From: Monodelphis domestica
Taxonomy: Eukaryota > Chordata > Mammalia > Didelphimorphia > Didelphidae
Direction: 5' to 3'
Assembly: GCF_027887165.1 (NCBI RefSeq)
Contig: NC_077233.1
Span: forward strand, 228,184,872-228,248,871
DNA: 64,000 nucleotides
Shown here: piece by piece, positions 22,035-33,315 of the stretch
Layout: each line of letters starts with the position of its first letter
How positions within the stretch are numbered: position 1 is the first letter of the stretch
Translations under genes and position numbers: made by a program
The notes under the pieces: generated by a model
Told to the model about the DNA's origin: nothing
The model's database searches: none
What the model saw: only the letters and a program-made list of their open reading frames with translations

Positions 22035-22170
22035 GATGCTTACTATGCGTGTGATAGTGGACAAATCATTTCACCTTTTTACGTCTTCATTAATCCAATA
22101 GTAAAAGACTCATTTTGGCCTAGATTTCCTCTGAGATCTCTTCTGGCTTTAGATCTATGATCCTATGAAG
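22035..22170 (+). mobile_element. MIR fragment, sense
   Basis: gataatggacaaatcattt-like text, ctctgagatctcttctggct and ttagatctatgatcctatga give the MIR 3' part. Confidence 0.6.
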
Positions 22171-22202
22171 TAATCTCTTACCTGTTACTCATTTCCTGAA
22201 GG

Positions 22203-22360
22203 AGGCAGCAAGACTTAGTAGATGGAACAAAAGGGCAGATGGCAGAGGTGGTTCTGGATTCTCCTATCAACTGTCATAGAGTTTCTCTGTGTAGCTCAAT
22301 GTTTCCAGAAGTAGAAAGAGAGCAAGAACCTCTAATTCCCAGAGCTTCTGAGTTGAATGG
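22203..22360 (+). mobile_element. Weak MIR-like segment
   Basis: gaggcagcaagacttagtag and the following text have the MIR head pattern only. Confidence 0.3.
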
Positions 22361-23045
22361 ATACTTAGAAGAGACACGATTCACCTAGAAAATGGAAAAT
22401 GTGTTCTAAATTACTATATCATTACACAAAGTTGTGTTTATGTTATCAGGAACAACATACACACTAAAACATAGTAAAGCACTATCATATACTGCTATTA
22501 CTACTACTGAGAAGAGATAAAAGTCAATGCATTCTTTTTTTTAATGTTTCTTACCTTTTCAAAGTGTTTTCAGACATAATTTTATTTTATCCTCAGATTG
22601 GATGGTAAACTTGAATAGTTGGTATTAATTTACATGTGCAGAATAATAGAAATCAATCCCATTTCTGATTCATCCCGTAAGGTGATCTCTGACACCCAAC
22701 TGTTCAAACTTTTAACATTTTGAATTTGAAGTGAAAGCTTCAGAATAGAACAAAAATCTGTTTTATGTATATGCACACATTCATAAAATTTGAGGGAAGT
22801 AGGATTTCTCTTTCTAACCAGATGATGAAAACTAAGCTAATCCTAGTCTGCTTAAGGGGCCATGGAGGTTGTGATGGCATTTCTGATGGTTTTTGAAGAT
22901 AGAGAGTCTATTAGGGATAAGGACCATTCTTGTGATTTTATTGGTATAGGGAACTCCCAGGTAAGGTGAGATAATTCCCTCTATCAATACAGGTCATCAC
23001 CTGCTCTACAACCTAAGAGTTTCAATTGCCTTCAGCCCTAAGAGA
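22361..23045. other. Unassigned non-coding stretch
   Basis: No supported feature. Confidence 0.4.
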
Positions 23046-23147
23046 GTAAGTCATTTGCCCAGGATCACACAGCCAGTACAAGTCAATAGCTGGACTTGAC
23101 CCAAGTCTTCCTTGTTTCTGGGCCAGCTCTCTATCCGTTTTGCCATG
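23046..23147 (-). mobile_element. MIR fragment, antisense
   Basis: gtcatttgcccaggatcaca, cagccagtacaag and ttgacccaagtcttccttg mark it. Confidence 0.65.
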
Positions 23148-24614
23148 ATTCCAGGAAAATGGCAGGGGAGTTGGGGCAGGGAGGGGGAAGAACCCAAGAT
23201 TGCCAACTTCTCCTAGAACTTGAGGAGAGGAAAGGAGGGTCTTCTGTGTTTTTGAGATATCAGCCAAGCAGCCTTTATGTCCTATTATTCAACTCTTGAA
23301 GTTGCTCAACAGATGAAGCAGTAGCAACTTAGTTTTTGACTGGTTAAACTGGTTATGTTCCTTAAAGCCTCCAGGAAAAATAACATCACTTCAATATTTG
23401 CTGATTTGATTGTCAATTTATTTTCTTTCTCATCCTCCCCTGTGTTGTTCCAACATGACTTCTACAGATCTTCTGACAAATATAAAAATTACTTCTGGGC
23501 CACAGAGTTGCCAAGATAGGTATTAAGTTTTTCAGATCCAGTTTCTCTTTACCAATCTCTTTGTTTCTTTTCTCATTCCCTACCTTCTTCCTTCTCAGCT
23601 GAGAGTCAGGGAATGTTATTCATCAACATTGATGCTTTCTTGTTTTAATAAACAGAGAAAGAAAATTAAAGATGTCATTTATGTCAATCTGGAAACTAAA
23701 TTTTTTTTTCTCTGTCAGGATTTGGGGAAACCAGAAAGAATAAATATGATTTCAAGCCAATGCATTTCCTCAGAAAGAAGCTTCCTTCTAGATCCCCCTG
23801 CCTAGTCTAGGCAGACACTCTCTTGTTACCTAGAAACTAGGTAACCTTCATTATGGCCTAAACCTTGAGTTCCTAACCCTTGGTGTGTGAAATTGTGTGT
23901 GTGCACTTTGTTTAATAACTATGTTTCAGGAACTTATCCTATGTATTTTATTTTATATGTATAAGAACATTGTTTCAGGAGGGAGCCCATAGTCTCCCCC
24001 AAATTACCAAAGAAGTCTGTGACACAGAAAGGTAAGGGACGCTGGGAAATTTATTTCTAATTCAGTTGACCCCCAGATTCTGGCTCTTTCAACTTCAAAG
24101 CTAAATTCAATGTCTAATATATGGGTGGCTGAGGTATTTTGGACCCTTGCAAGGGAGGAGAAGATGGGGAGGAAGGAAAGGGGGTGAGAGATAATGAAGG
24201 GATTGTTTCTCTCCTCCATTACTTATGGGGGGAGATAAACCAGGTCCTCTCCTCTTGAGAAAAGAGTATGGCTCCACAGAGATATTATCTGGGAGATGGG
24301 GGATAGGATTGCCTCAATGGGATGGCAAGATGCCTCCCTCAGAGGAGCCCAGAGCTCCTGAGATCAAATTTGTCTTTGAGAAGCAAGATGATCTCTTATA
24401 CCTCTGCTTCCCAAAGTGACATTAACTATCAACCTTTTCAGGATTTTAGAAATGGTCAACTGCAAAGGAGATGTCAGTTTCCTTGGCCTGAGTCACTGGG
24501 ATCTGGAAGTCAAATGTCACCCTCCTAAACCTTTGAGAGGTCACAGGAGAAGACAGGATTTCAGCTTGTAATCCTGTCTCAATGATTTCAATTCTTGCTC
24601 CCCTTTGTTTAGGC
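23148..24614. other. Unassigned repeat-poor stretch
   Basis: 1.4 kb with no SINE marks and only short open frames. I find no paired splice sites around a conserved reading frame. Confidence 0.4.
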
Positions 24615-24630
24615 CCAAACCCTAAATTTC

Positions 24631-24832
24631 TTTTTTTTTAAACCCTTACCTTCCTTCTTGAAATAAGTACTATGTATTAGTTCCAAGGCAGAAGAGTGGT
24701 AAGGGCTAGGCCATGGGGGTGAAGTGACTTGCCCAAGGTCACACAGCTGGGAAGTGTCTGAGGCCAGATTTGAACCTAGGACCTCCTGTCTCTAGGCCTA
24801 GCTCTCAATCCACTGAGCTACCCAGCTGCCCC
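24631..24832 (-). mobile_element. Type A SINE, antisense, with target-site duplication
   Basis: A well-preserved copy from a T-run to gagctacccagctgcccc. ccaaaccctaaatttc (ending 24630) and ccaaagtcctaaatttc (ending 24850) flank it. Confidence 0.9.
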
Positions 24833-24850
24833 TCCAAAGTCCTAAATTTC

Positions 24851-25398
24851 AAATGATTTATTGAGATCAAAGTAGGAAGGGAAAGGCAGAAGTATGAGGT
24901 AGAAAAATGGAAAGTAGGTAAAAGGAAATCCTATTGATTTTTCCCTCTTGCAAATGGCCTTTCAGAGTCTGGAGGCCAAAGGCTTCCCAGCCCTGACCTC
25001 CCCTTTTTGCCAACTGCTTCCTTGTCCCTACTCTCAAACTAACTAGACCTTGAAAGTATAAGTCTAGGGACAAGTAAGGGAGGGAGAGAGAGAATATCCC
25101 AGGAAAGGATCTGGATGGCTCTGGTCAAAAGTCCAAAAGGATTTTAGACAGCTGTAGTTGAGAGTCTTATTGGAGATGTTTCAGAGTCTCAGAAGGGAAA
25201 GTAAATCTCAAATGAATGGGCTTCTTCTCAGCCTTCAGGAAATCCACCTTTCTCCTCCACCTCCCAGGCTGGAAGAAATCCTGTAAGTTGGCTCCAAGGT
25301 TCTGATTCCTCCTAAGAACTCTGAGCTTTTCTTCACCCCTCCTCCATTCTCTCTCCACCTGATCCCTCTAAGAGACTGATTTCTCTCCTAAATGCAAA
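24851..25398. other. Unassigned non-coding stretch
   Basis: Purine- and pyrimidine-rich patches only. Confidence 0.4.
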
Positions 25399-25470
25399 AT
25401 CTTTCTTCCCTTGTTTTACACCCTCAAATGCCACCTCCTACAAGAAGCCTTTCCTCATCCCTAACTGCTA
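25399..25470 (+). mobile_element. L2 LINE fragment
   Basis: accctcaaatgccacctcctacaagaagcctttcctcatc is the L2 3' UTR segment. Confidence 0.6.
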
Positions 25471-25582
25471 GGTTACAGCCAAATGAGCCTACACAAGCCT
25501 GATTTTATCCAGTGATAGAAGCTAAATGGGGTTGGGCCTGGTTGAGATGGAATTCTGCCCAAACATACTGCATGCTGTAGTT
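25471..25582 (+). pseudogene. 5S rRNA-derived pseudogene
   Basis: The first 70 bases align without gaps to vertebrate 5S rRNA as remembered, at about 63% identity counted by hand. The best match is the internal control region: agaagctaaatggggttggg, then cctggtt. A deletion of about 6-7 bases follows, then the end catgctgtag and a T-run at 25581-25587 in the place of the Pol III terminator. It is too diverged to be active. It could also be the 5S-derived head of an old SINE such as the AmnSINE type, but I do not recognise the tRNA-like and Deu parts that should follow. Confidence 0.65.
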
Positions 25583-25587
25583 TTTTT

Positions 25588-26374
25588 ACCCCTTAACGTC
25601 CTACTATGACGCTTCATCATAGTATGTAGGTGACTCTGGGTTCTTGAGAGCTATGTCAAAAGAGTGCAAGCTCGAGTGAGTTAAAACCCTATCATGTTGG
25701 AAAAGCTTTAAGTATGGTCCCAGTAACATGGAGCAGCAGCTCCAAATCTGTTTTCAGAAAACCACTGTAACCCCAATAGGCTGGTTACTTTTTGATGAAT
25801 TAATTTATTTACTTTTTTGGTATTGGAAACTGATGAAAGAAAAAATTTTAGATAATCCTCAATCCTCTGCAGTCTCTTTCTACTTGTGCGTGGTGGTGAT
25901 AGAGTGGGCCAAAGGGGCAGAGAATACTAAGAATAATGCTTTTTTTTTTAGAACCTGAACTTTGACTTTGATAGTGGTACACTAAATATGAGATCCTTGT
26001 CCACTGACCATGAGCAAAGGTATTGCTGGAGGAGCTGAATCATATCAGTATTAACATTATTACTATAAAAGATACCTTTAAAAAAAAGGAAATTTCAATT
26101 GAATAAAAGGATGAATCACAGGTATTCTTTGGAGAATCAAAGAAAGATGTTGTTGAGTAGGTTTTATCACATGCCCAAGACAACAAGAAACATTTCCTGG
26201 TATAAGTTGGTCAATGTGTACTGCACTCAGAATAATAAGCATTTGTAAAAAGAATATCATGAAAATAATTATAGCTTATAATTGTAGCTTATAGATGAAC
26301 ACAAGATTGCTAAAGAGGGAATGATAGAGAAATTCTACAAAGAACCTGATTAAAAACCCTCCAAATCCAAGTAG
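25588..26374. other. Unassigned non-coding stretch
   Basis: It holds a small hairpin, tactatga (25602-25609) / tcatagta (25617-25624). Otherwise nothing is recognised. Confidence 0.4.
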
Positions 26375-26575
26375 CAGACATTGACACATGCTGACTGATG
26401 CAAAGGTGGTAAAAAGTCACCCTAGGGAGAAATTTATGGGGCAGGGACCACTAACCTGCCTAATGAGGGTGAACCAACCTGGACTAGAAATAGAACTAGC
26501 TGATCAAAGCTTCTGCTACTCTCAGCAGTGGGGTCATCTGGTAATCAGTCTCTGTGTTTCTAGCCTGGGGAAGAG
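26375..26575 (+). pseudogene. 7SL RNA-derived pseudogene (S domain)
   Basis: In order: gggagaaatttatggggcag, ggaccactaacctgcctaat, gagggtgaaccaacctggac, ctctcagcagtggggtcatc and gtgtttctagcctggggaag. These match the 7SL run from the ccgggagcgggggaccacc block through to the tccagcctgggc block. The 5' Alu domain is not found. It is independent of the copy at 19905-20548. Confidence 0.65.
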
Positions 26576-26594
26576 AGGTAGGTTCAATTTCCAA

Positions 26595-26700
26595 AAGACA
26601 AGAAAGGAAGAAAAAGGAAGAAGAAAGGAAGGAAGAAAAAGGGATTAAAGGAAGGAAAAATAAAGAGAAAAGCAGGAACAGAAAAAAGAAAAAAAAACAT
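26595..26700 (+). repeat. GAA/GGAA-rich purine tract
   Basis: Irregular aaggaag and aagaaaa units. Confidence 0.8.
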
Positions 26701-26899
26701 TCAATTCAATAGAACAGAATGCTGCTTTATAAGCTTTTTTTTTTTTACTAATAGCAAGAGGATTCCTATCCTTCACATCAAGATCCTTCAGTATTTTAGA
26801 AGGATAATAACAGAAATAAGCCTTTTTGATGACTGTCTGATAATAAGTGTCAGAAAACACATAAAATGAGGACATATATGCTGAACAAAGATAGAGAAG

Positions 26900-27235
26900 A
26901 TCCTGTGCAGAAATCATGAAAGATTAAGTCCTCCAAATATTCCTGTTTGCTAATAAAGTGCTGATTACCTCAAGCTTCAGGAAATTGTAGAGGTCCTCAA
27001 AGTAATTCTAATTACTCAAAAGAATTTTAATATCCATCCATATAGGAAAGACCAAGTGGATGAAAAATGTTTATTGCCTAGATTTCTACATGCATTTCAT
27101 GCATTTGGAAGAACATTCTATAGGGCTAGTTCAACAGAAGGCATATCCTGAACAGATGAACAATGATCTGAGCTCAGAGCTGAAGTGATCTGGTTTGCTT
27201 TAGGAAATTACAAAGTCCTTTCAATGACTCAAAGT
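26900..27235 (+). mobile_element. RTE-clade LINE, reverse-transcriptase fragment, sense
   Basis: Translation at about 26949-26980 gives FANKVLITSS, which corresponds to the FADDIVLITSS catalytic block with the two aspartates lost. From 27046 comes GKTKWMKNVYCLDFYMH, then IGLVQQKAYPEQMNNDLSSEL, matching the RTE stretch that reads TKWMKNAYC...IELVHQYVYLGQ. In-frame stops between the blocks show it is dead. Confidence 0.7.
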
Positions 27236-27237
27236 TC

Positions 27238-27490
27238 GTGCAGCTATAGAGTAGCTGGGCCTGGAGTCAGGAAGACCTAAGTTCAAATCTAGTCTCAAAT
27301 ATTTGCTTATTGTATAACCCTGGGCAAGTCACTTAATATCTGTCTGCCTCGGTTTCTTCAACTGTAAAATGGGAATAATAATATCATCTACCTCACAAGA
27401 TGGTCATATATATTAATTGAGATAATATTAGTAAAGCACTTAGCACAGTACCTAGTACATTAGGTAGGTGCTTAATAAATGCCTATTCCT
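27238..27490 (+). mobile_element. CORE-SINE, near full length
   Basis: gcctggagtcaggaagacct, aacccctgggcaag-like text, tctgcctcggtttcttcaac and a 3' part with agcacttagcacagtaccta. Confidence 0.75.
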
Positions 27491-27659
27491 TCTCTCCCTC
27501 CCAAGTTCTTCATGAAAGCTAGTTGCCCTTAAGTACAGAAATTTTTCAATTAAAAAAAAAGACAAAGATGAGTCTCACAACTAGACTTTTTCTTTTTTCC
27601 TTATGGAAAATTGACAGGAAAGACAGAGATGACTTCATATGAAATAAATTGCAAATGGG

Positions 27660-27800
27660 AAAAGCTTTTTTAAAATGTGGGGGTTAAACTAAATATCTTC
27701 TAAAGGCCCTTCTAGCTTGAACTCTATGACTATGGCACCTAGCACAGGGTCTATCTGATATGTAGTAGACACTAAATAAATGCTGTTGATTAATCAAGAA
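27660..27800 (+). mobile_element. MIR 3' part followed by an L2-like end
   Basis: aaggcccttctagcttgaac then cctagcacagggtctatctg and gtagacactaaataaatgct. Confidence 0.55.
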
Positions 27801-28164
27801 CCAAAAATAAACCATTTATTCTCACATTTGGAAAATATAGTAATAGAGGGTTATAAATAATTTTTTGAATAAACTATTATTAGTTTTATCCTGAAGGTTC
27901 TCTAGAGCTTGGTTCCTGTTAGAATAAAACAAAATAGAAAATCTATCTTAAGTAATGTTTAAACGTTAAAGTACTATTCCAAAGGCAAGGCACTAATGTT
28001 GAAAAATCTTTCGGGGGTCAATAGGATTGATAGATTAAAAAACCTCCTTGCAGATGGTTTCAAAATACCTACCAATCTAGGCTAGGATGTGAGGGTGGGA
28101 AGTATTACATTAAAAAAATCATTATACACACATAACAGGAAAAAAATCTGTATTTTCTGGCATT
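27801..28164. other. Unassigned AT-rich stretch
   Basis: Nothing recognised. Confidence 0.4.
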
Positions 28165-28357
28165 TAATTTTTAAAAAATTCTTACTTTTTGATACTAAGT
28201 ATTAGTTCCAAGAGAGAAGAGCAGTAAGGACTAGGCAATTTGGGTGAAGTGACTTGCCCAGGTCACACAGCTGGGAAATGTCTGAGACTATATTGGAACC
28301 CAGAACCTCCCATCTCTAGGCCTGGGCTCTCTATTCATTGAGCTACCTAGCTGCCCT
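28165..28357 (-). mobile_element. Type A SINE, antisense
   Basis: A complete diverged copy ending gctacctagctgccct. Confidence 0.85.
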
Positions 28358-28544
28358 TGAAGTTGACTTTATATCAAAGTCATGGAAATAATGGTTGGGA
28401 ATGAATTGAATGTGACCCCTGACTATCACATTACCTACTGATATAATATAAGAATCCCTGGATCTTGCCATCCACCCTGCTACTAAATCCACTGGGCTTT
28501 CTGGGACTTTCTATCTAATCTGCCAACTTTTTAATATGTCATCT

Positions 28545-28665
28545 CCCCCAAATAAGAGAGCTCCTTCAGAACAGCGACTGTCTTGCTATGACTGTTTGTT
28601 TTTCTAGCACTCAGCAGAGTGCTTGGCACATAGTAGGTACTTAATGAATGCATTTTTACTCATTC
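28545..28665 (+). mobile_element. L2 LINE 3' end, sense
   Basis: gagctccttcagaacagcga then gtgcttggcacatagtaggt and acttaatgaatg. Confidence 0.8.
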
Positions 28666-28899
28666 ATACAAATAAATACACATTTACAGCTCCCTTTATT
28701 GAACACATCACATGATAACTCTCCAGTTAATCAACTTGTAAGTAGCACTGACTGATTTTCACACATAAAATTTTATATTAATACTTCTTTTGAGTCCTTT
28801 CCCTTGCAGCAGGCTGCCTCCATCATCTGTGCTTCTCATTGACACCAACTTTAAATAATTTCTTACTTTATAGTACGTAGTAATAAAAATATAAGTAAT

Positions 28900-29075
28900 A
28901 GATAACTAATATTTAAACATTTAAATAGACCTACTCTGTGCCAGGCACTGAGCTAAGCACTTCACAATTATTAACTCATTTAATTCTCAACAGCCCTGGA
29001 AAATAGAAGCTATTATTATCCCTATCTCAAAAATAAGGAAACTGAGGCAAAAAAAGGTTAAATGAGTTGCTCAGG
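28900..29075 (-). mobile_element. MIR, antisense
   Basis: ctactctgtgccaggcactg, agctaagcacttcacaatta and aataaggaaactgaggcaaa. Confidence 0.8.
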
Positions 29076-29099
29076 TAACTACTATATCTATGTCTCCTC

Positions 29100-29645
29100 C
29101 TATCAGCTCTCTTCCCATGGCACATTTCCAAGTATTAATTCATTATCTCCAAAAGAATGTCCAACTCCTACCTTAATTGTCTTCTATTTCAAACTTCACC
29201 TGTCTGAAATTCTTTGTTAGCCTATATCTGACAATGATTTCACTGCTATTCCCAAGCCTACCAGTCAGTCCTTGACTCATTCAGTTTTTTCTCCAACCCC
29301 TCACTGAGTAAATTACCAATTGTGCCAGTTCAACTTCCAAATGATTACTCTGCTCACATTGTTTTATTACCTCTTACCTGAATTACTATAATATCTTCAC
29401 CGATCACTCTGCCACTAGTATTTTTTCCTTTCTAATCTTGTTATTCTGTTGCCAAAGAGATATTCTTAATGTGCAGGTAAGATCATGCCATTATACTCTG
29501 TTCACAGATATTCAGTAGCTCCCCATTGCTTAAAAAAGGAAAATAAAAAAAATTTAGCCTCACGTCTACCATTTGGTTCCAACCTACCTATCTAGCCTTA
29601 TCCCTGAACTCCCCTTCCTATTCATTCTCTCCATATTCTAGAGTG
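29100..29645 (+). mobile_element. L2 LINE, 3' region, sense
   Basis: aagatcatgccattatactc, then cagtagctccccattgctta, then tggttccaacctacctatctagccttatc is the typical L2 3' order over more than 500 bp. Confidence 0.7.
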
Positions 29646-29649
29646 CTCA

Positions 29650-30285
29650 GGGACAAATTGCATTTCTGGTGTGAGGGCTTGCTGAGCCCTTTTCAGGGCT
29701 GCTCATCTACCTTTGTTGTCCATCTGCCACCCAACCCTCACCTGTGACTCCAAGAAGCTATAGTTTGCACAGTGGCCACACCCCAATAAAAGTATCTCAG
29801 CAGAAGGGCTAAACCGGGTTGAGGGTAACTGAGAGACCTCAAATCTGTCCCCCAACTCTCACCTGTGGCTCCAAGAAACTCCACCTTAGGAAAACTGTCT
29901 AAGCAGATAGACTAAACCAGCTTGAAGGTAAATGACAGTTGTCAAACCCATTGGTGAGTTAGGGGGATGTCTACCCAAAGCATGTGAAGGCTTCCTCCAG
30001 GTGGAATGAAAAGACAAGAACAGTTTATTCCAATTGCCATGAAGGTGACTGTGGAATTCTTAGAATGGGTAAGACATGGAAGACACCAAGGCTATCCACT
30101 GCACCCCAGGCCATTGCTAGTCATTCTGACATTTGTCTTGCTGCTGCATTTGGATGACTCTGGAAGAGAGCTGTGATTGAGAACTTTGTTATCTGCCTCA
30201 CTTAAATCCAACTCAAATGGAAGTCAAGGGATCACCCAGTGACGCCATTGGTCCTCTTCACAAATGAAGGATGAACAATCATTCC
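29650..30285 (+). repeat. Interspersed repeat of unassigned marsupial family
   Basis: The segment 29680-29780 is found again in reverse at 44462-44570 (cttcttggagycacaggt, tggatgagca and ccctgaaaagrgct shared). The unit contains an internal near-duplicate (acccaaccctcacctgtgactccaagaagc against ccccaactctcacctgtggctccaagaaac). The 3' end gccattggtcctcttcacaa, then atgaaggatgaacaa, recurs in marsupial DNA as I remember it. Confidence 0.55.
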
Positions 30286-30327
30286 AGCTACTCTGTACTA
30301 TTGGCCATTTCTAGATCTCATCCTGCC

Positions 30328-30522
30328 ACATAGTGGTAGTAGAGTGGAAAGAATGCTTACCTTGGTTTCTGAAGACATGTGTTTGATCGCTGGTCCTGCT
30401 ACCTATTACCTGTATGACCTTGGGCAAATCTTTTTGCTTCTCTGAGTCTCTGTTTCTTCACCTGTAAAATGAGAAAATTAAAGTGGTGACCTCTGAGGTC
30501 CCTTCTGGCTCTATATCTACAA
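30328..30522 (+). mobile_element. MIR/CORE-SINE, sense
   Basis: gtatgaccttgggcaaatct, ttcttcacctgtaaaatgag and gaggtcccttctggctctat. Confidence 0.75.
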
Positions 30523-30574
30523 TATTGTATGCATTTGAGTTCATTCACCATACTTGTGATATTTCATGTTTCAT

Positions 30575-30757
30575 AGGATCTTACCTTACAGTCAGAAAAC
30601 CTTAGACATTAGCCAGTCCAATCTTCCAATTGTATAGATGAGGAATCTGAGATCTAGAAAGTCTAACTGACTTAGGCAAATGGCAAAACGGAGATTTCAA
30701 TATGGGTCCTCTAGATTCCAAATCCAGAGGGTTTCCCACAATATTACCTATTCCACA
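30575..30757 (-). mobile_element. MIR-like SINE, antisense
   Basis: ttgtatagatgaggaatctg and atgggtcctctagattccaa in antisense order, inverted to the previous copy. Confidence 0.55.
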
Positions 30758-30942
30758 CTTATTGAAAACCAGTCCTTTCTCTAAAACCCAGGACCAGCAG
30801 CAAATTCTCCATTTAGCCTTCTCAGAGCCCCTTAACAAGAAGTGTTCTCTTCCTTCCCAATATCTCAACTTCTCTGTCTGACCTCTCCTAATTATATTTT
30901 TTCTTACATTAGAATTACTTTTATAATGTCCCTCTTTGTTCA

Positions 30943-31177
30943 AGGGCAGCTAGGTTGCACAGTGGATAGAGTGCCAGATCTGGCATCAAGAAGATTCATC
31001 TTCCAGAGTTCAAATCTGGCCTCAGACACTTACTAGCGATGTGATCCTGAGCAGTCACGTAAACCTGGTTGCCTCCATTTTTTCTTTCATAAAATCAGCT
31101 GGAGAAGGAAATGTCAAATCCTTCTAGTATTTTTGCCAAGAAAACCCCAAAAGAGGTCACAAAAAATCAAACACAAG
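30943..31177 (+). mobile_element. Type B (MAR1-like) SINE
   Basis: A full-length copy with a small duplication (aagattcatcttccagag) in the head. The 3' block is ggagaaggaaatgtcaaat. Confidence 0.85.
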
Positions 31178-31345
31178 GGGGCAGCTGGATGGCTCAGTGG
31201 ATTGAGAGCCAGATCTAGAGACAGGAAGTCCTAGGTCCAAATCTGGTCTCAGCCATTTCCTAGCTGTGCAACCCTGTCAAGTCACATTTCCTAGCCTTAT
31301 AACTCTTCTGCTTGTTCTAAGGCAGAAAGTAAGGGTTTTGGTTTG
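31178..31345 (+). mobile_element. Type A SINE directly after type B
   Basis: It follows the type B tail without a gap and ends agtaagggttttggtttg. Confidence 0.85.
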
Positions 31346-31440
31346 TTTGTTTTTTTAACCGACAACATAGCTGAACAACTCTTCATTCTACTAGTCTACA
31401 AATAATAGTCCAGAACCTACAAGAGCTAAGGTAAATAAAT

Positions 31441-31655
31441 AGTGGATAGACTACTAGATTCAGAGCCCTGGTTCAAATCCTCCCTCAGATACTAGCTATA
31501 AGACCCATACCAAATCACTTAAGCTCTCGATTTTTCAGTGGAGATGATAATAGTACCCATCTCACAAGATTGCTATGAGGATCAGATTAGAGAATCTATT
31601 GTTAGGTATTTGCAAATCTTAAAGTGATATATAAATTAATTTTAACTATTATTTT
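31441..31655 (+). mobile_element. CORE-SINE, sense
   Basis: aagtggatagactactag-like head, acccatctcacaagattgct and cttaaagtgatatataaatt. Confidence 0.65.
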
Positions 31656-32789
31656 GATGCTGCTTTTTAACTATTGTTTTGATCCTGGTTTCATTCTTGC
31701 ATCCCCAGGACTAGCCATAGCACAAAATATATATATAGTAAGTGCCACTTAAGGATTTGTTGAATTGAGTTAAATTAAACCAAACTGAAGAAAACAATAT
31801 ATTTAAGGTAAAATTTGTCTCAATGAAGCTGTTGATCTTGCTTTAAAAAAACATAAAGTGGCTTTTGTTTGGCTGCATACTTATTCAAATAAATTTCTTT
31901 TCTTTTTTTTCCCCAGTGGTGAAAGGAGAGAAAATGAATAGATTTATGTGTGGTTTTAAAATAGTGGAGGCAGTGCTAGAGATGTGAAATGTGTGAACTT
32001 TCAGACAAGGTTAGTCCATTATTAATTTTGCTTAACTGTTCTACTTCGTTACAAGAGACCTCTCATAAAGTGGGAATAATCTATAAGTGTTTGCAATGCA
32101 AAAACAAAACATGAATAAACCTGAAAAATTTTATAAGAAGCAATGGCTCTGGAGTAAAGTTGATAGCTGCTATTACATTGCTTTAATTGTAAATTAAATT
32201 GGCTTCATTGTCATAATCTTTTGCTGTTGCCGTTATTCTGTTGACATAATTTTATATGACTAGCTATCATTTTAGGAGCAAATTTGGGGAAACCCAGAGT
32301 GGATAAAAATTGACCACTTTCCAGAAACTACAGCAAGGTAATGTATTCTGCCTGCTTTTTTCTGTATAGTATTCTCAGAGATAGCATCCAGGTGTTTAAT
32401 CATTTAGCCTTTTGGGCCAGTTTCTTGTTAGAATAGATGAAAACCATGAATAATTCAGACATCTGAGGTCCATGCTATCCAACAGTGCTGACAACAGCCA
32501 AAAAAAATCTTAGGCAATTAGGAAGAACTTCAAGGTGATAAGATAGTGTTACTGGGTCATGCTGACACCAAATGTGTTTAATGATAATTGCAGCGTATAG
32601 CCAGTGGTATCCAAATACAAGGATGACCAGGCGTGTTGCTAGAATTCATATATTTCAAAACTTTCTTGGATCCTGAAATAAGACACTAGTCACTGAGTAT
32701 GTCTGTCACCTACCTAATTCAAATCTTAAGTTCTCCAGCTGTGAGGCTTGAGAATAGATGATAGCTGTACTTTAATGAATATTTCCTCT
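31656..32789. other. Repeat-free island
   Basis: After a short SINE end near 31700, about 1 kb carries no recognisable interspersed repeat and no long open frame. Such gaps often hold conserved non-coding sequence, but conservation cannot be judged from one species. Confidence 0.4.
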
Positions 32790-33010
32790 TCAGTTTTCAA
32801 AAAAATCTCATTTTTATTGATATTCTAATTCCATTTTTATTTCCACATAACTCCTTCCTCCTCCCCCACCCATAAAACCATCTCATATTTAAAAATCCTT
32901 TAAAAATAGAGAAAAGGCAGGTCAGGAAAAAAAGCCAACATGTATATCAGCCATATCTGATAGGATATGCAATACTCTGCTTCCATAAGATTCCATTCTA
33001 TCCCATTTCT
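32790..33010 (-). mobile_element. LINE-derived tail, antisense (tentative)
   Basis: catttttattgatattctaa, ttccacataactccttcctc and gaaaaggcaggtcaggaaaa resemble an antisense marsupial L1 tail. Confidence 0.35.
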
Positions 33011-33144
33011 CATCTCTGCATCTCTTATCCTGGTGTTTTTAAGGAATGCTCAGTAAAGCCATCAGAGAAAGAGAAAATCTAAAGAATGGTTATGGAGATT
33101 CAAAATTATTTCCAGCCCACTATCCATCCCTAGGACTCCCGTCC

Positions 33145-33315
33145 TTGACCTTTTTTGGTAGGCTGGACTCCTTTGGCAGGCTAGTGATGCCTGTAGACCC
33201 ATTCTCAGGATCATGACTTTAAATGCATAAAAGAAAACCAATTGTGTTGAAACACATTTATCAAAATGTTTTTAAGAATGATGTATAGACCCCAGCTTGA
33301 GGATTCTGGATAGCA
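33145..33315 (+). mobile_element. Non-autonomous DNA-transposon-like repeat
   Basis: tggactcctttggcaggcta, gtgatgcctgtagacccatt and ccccagcttgaggattctgg match a common mammalian repeat. A related piece lies at 36021-36120. Confidence 0.4.
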
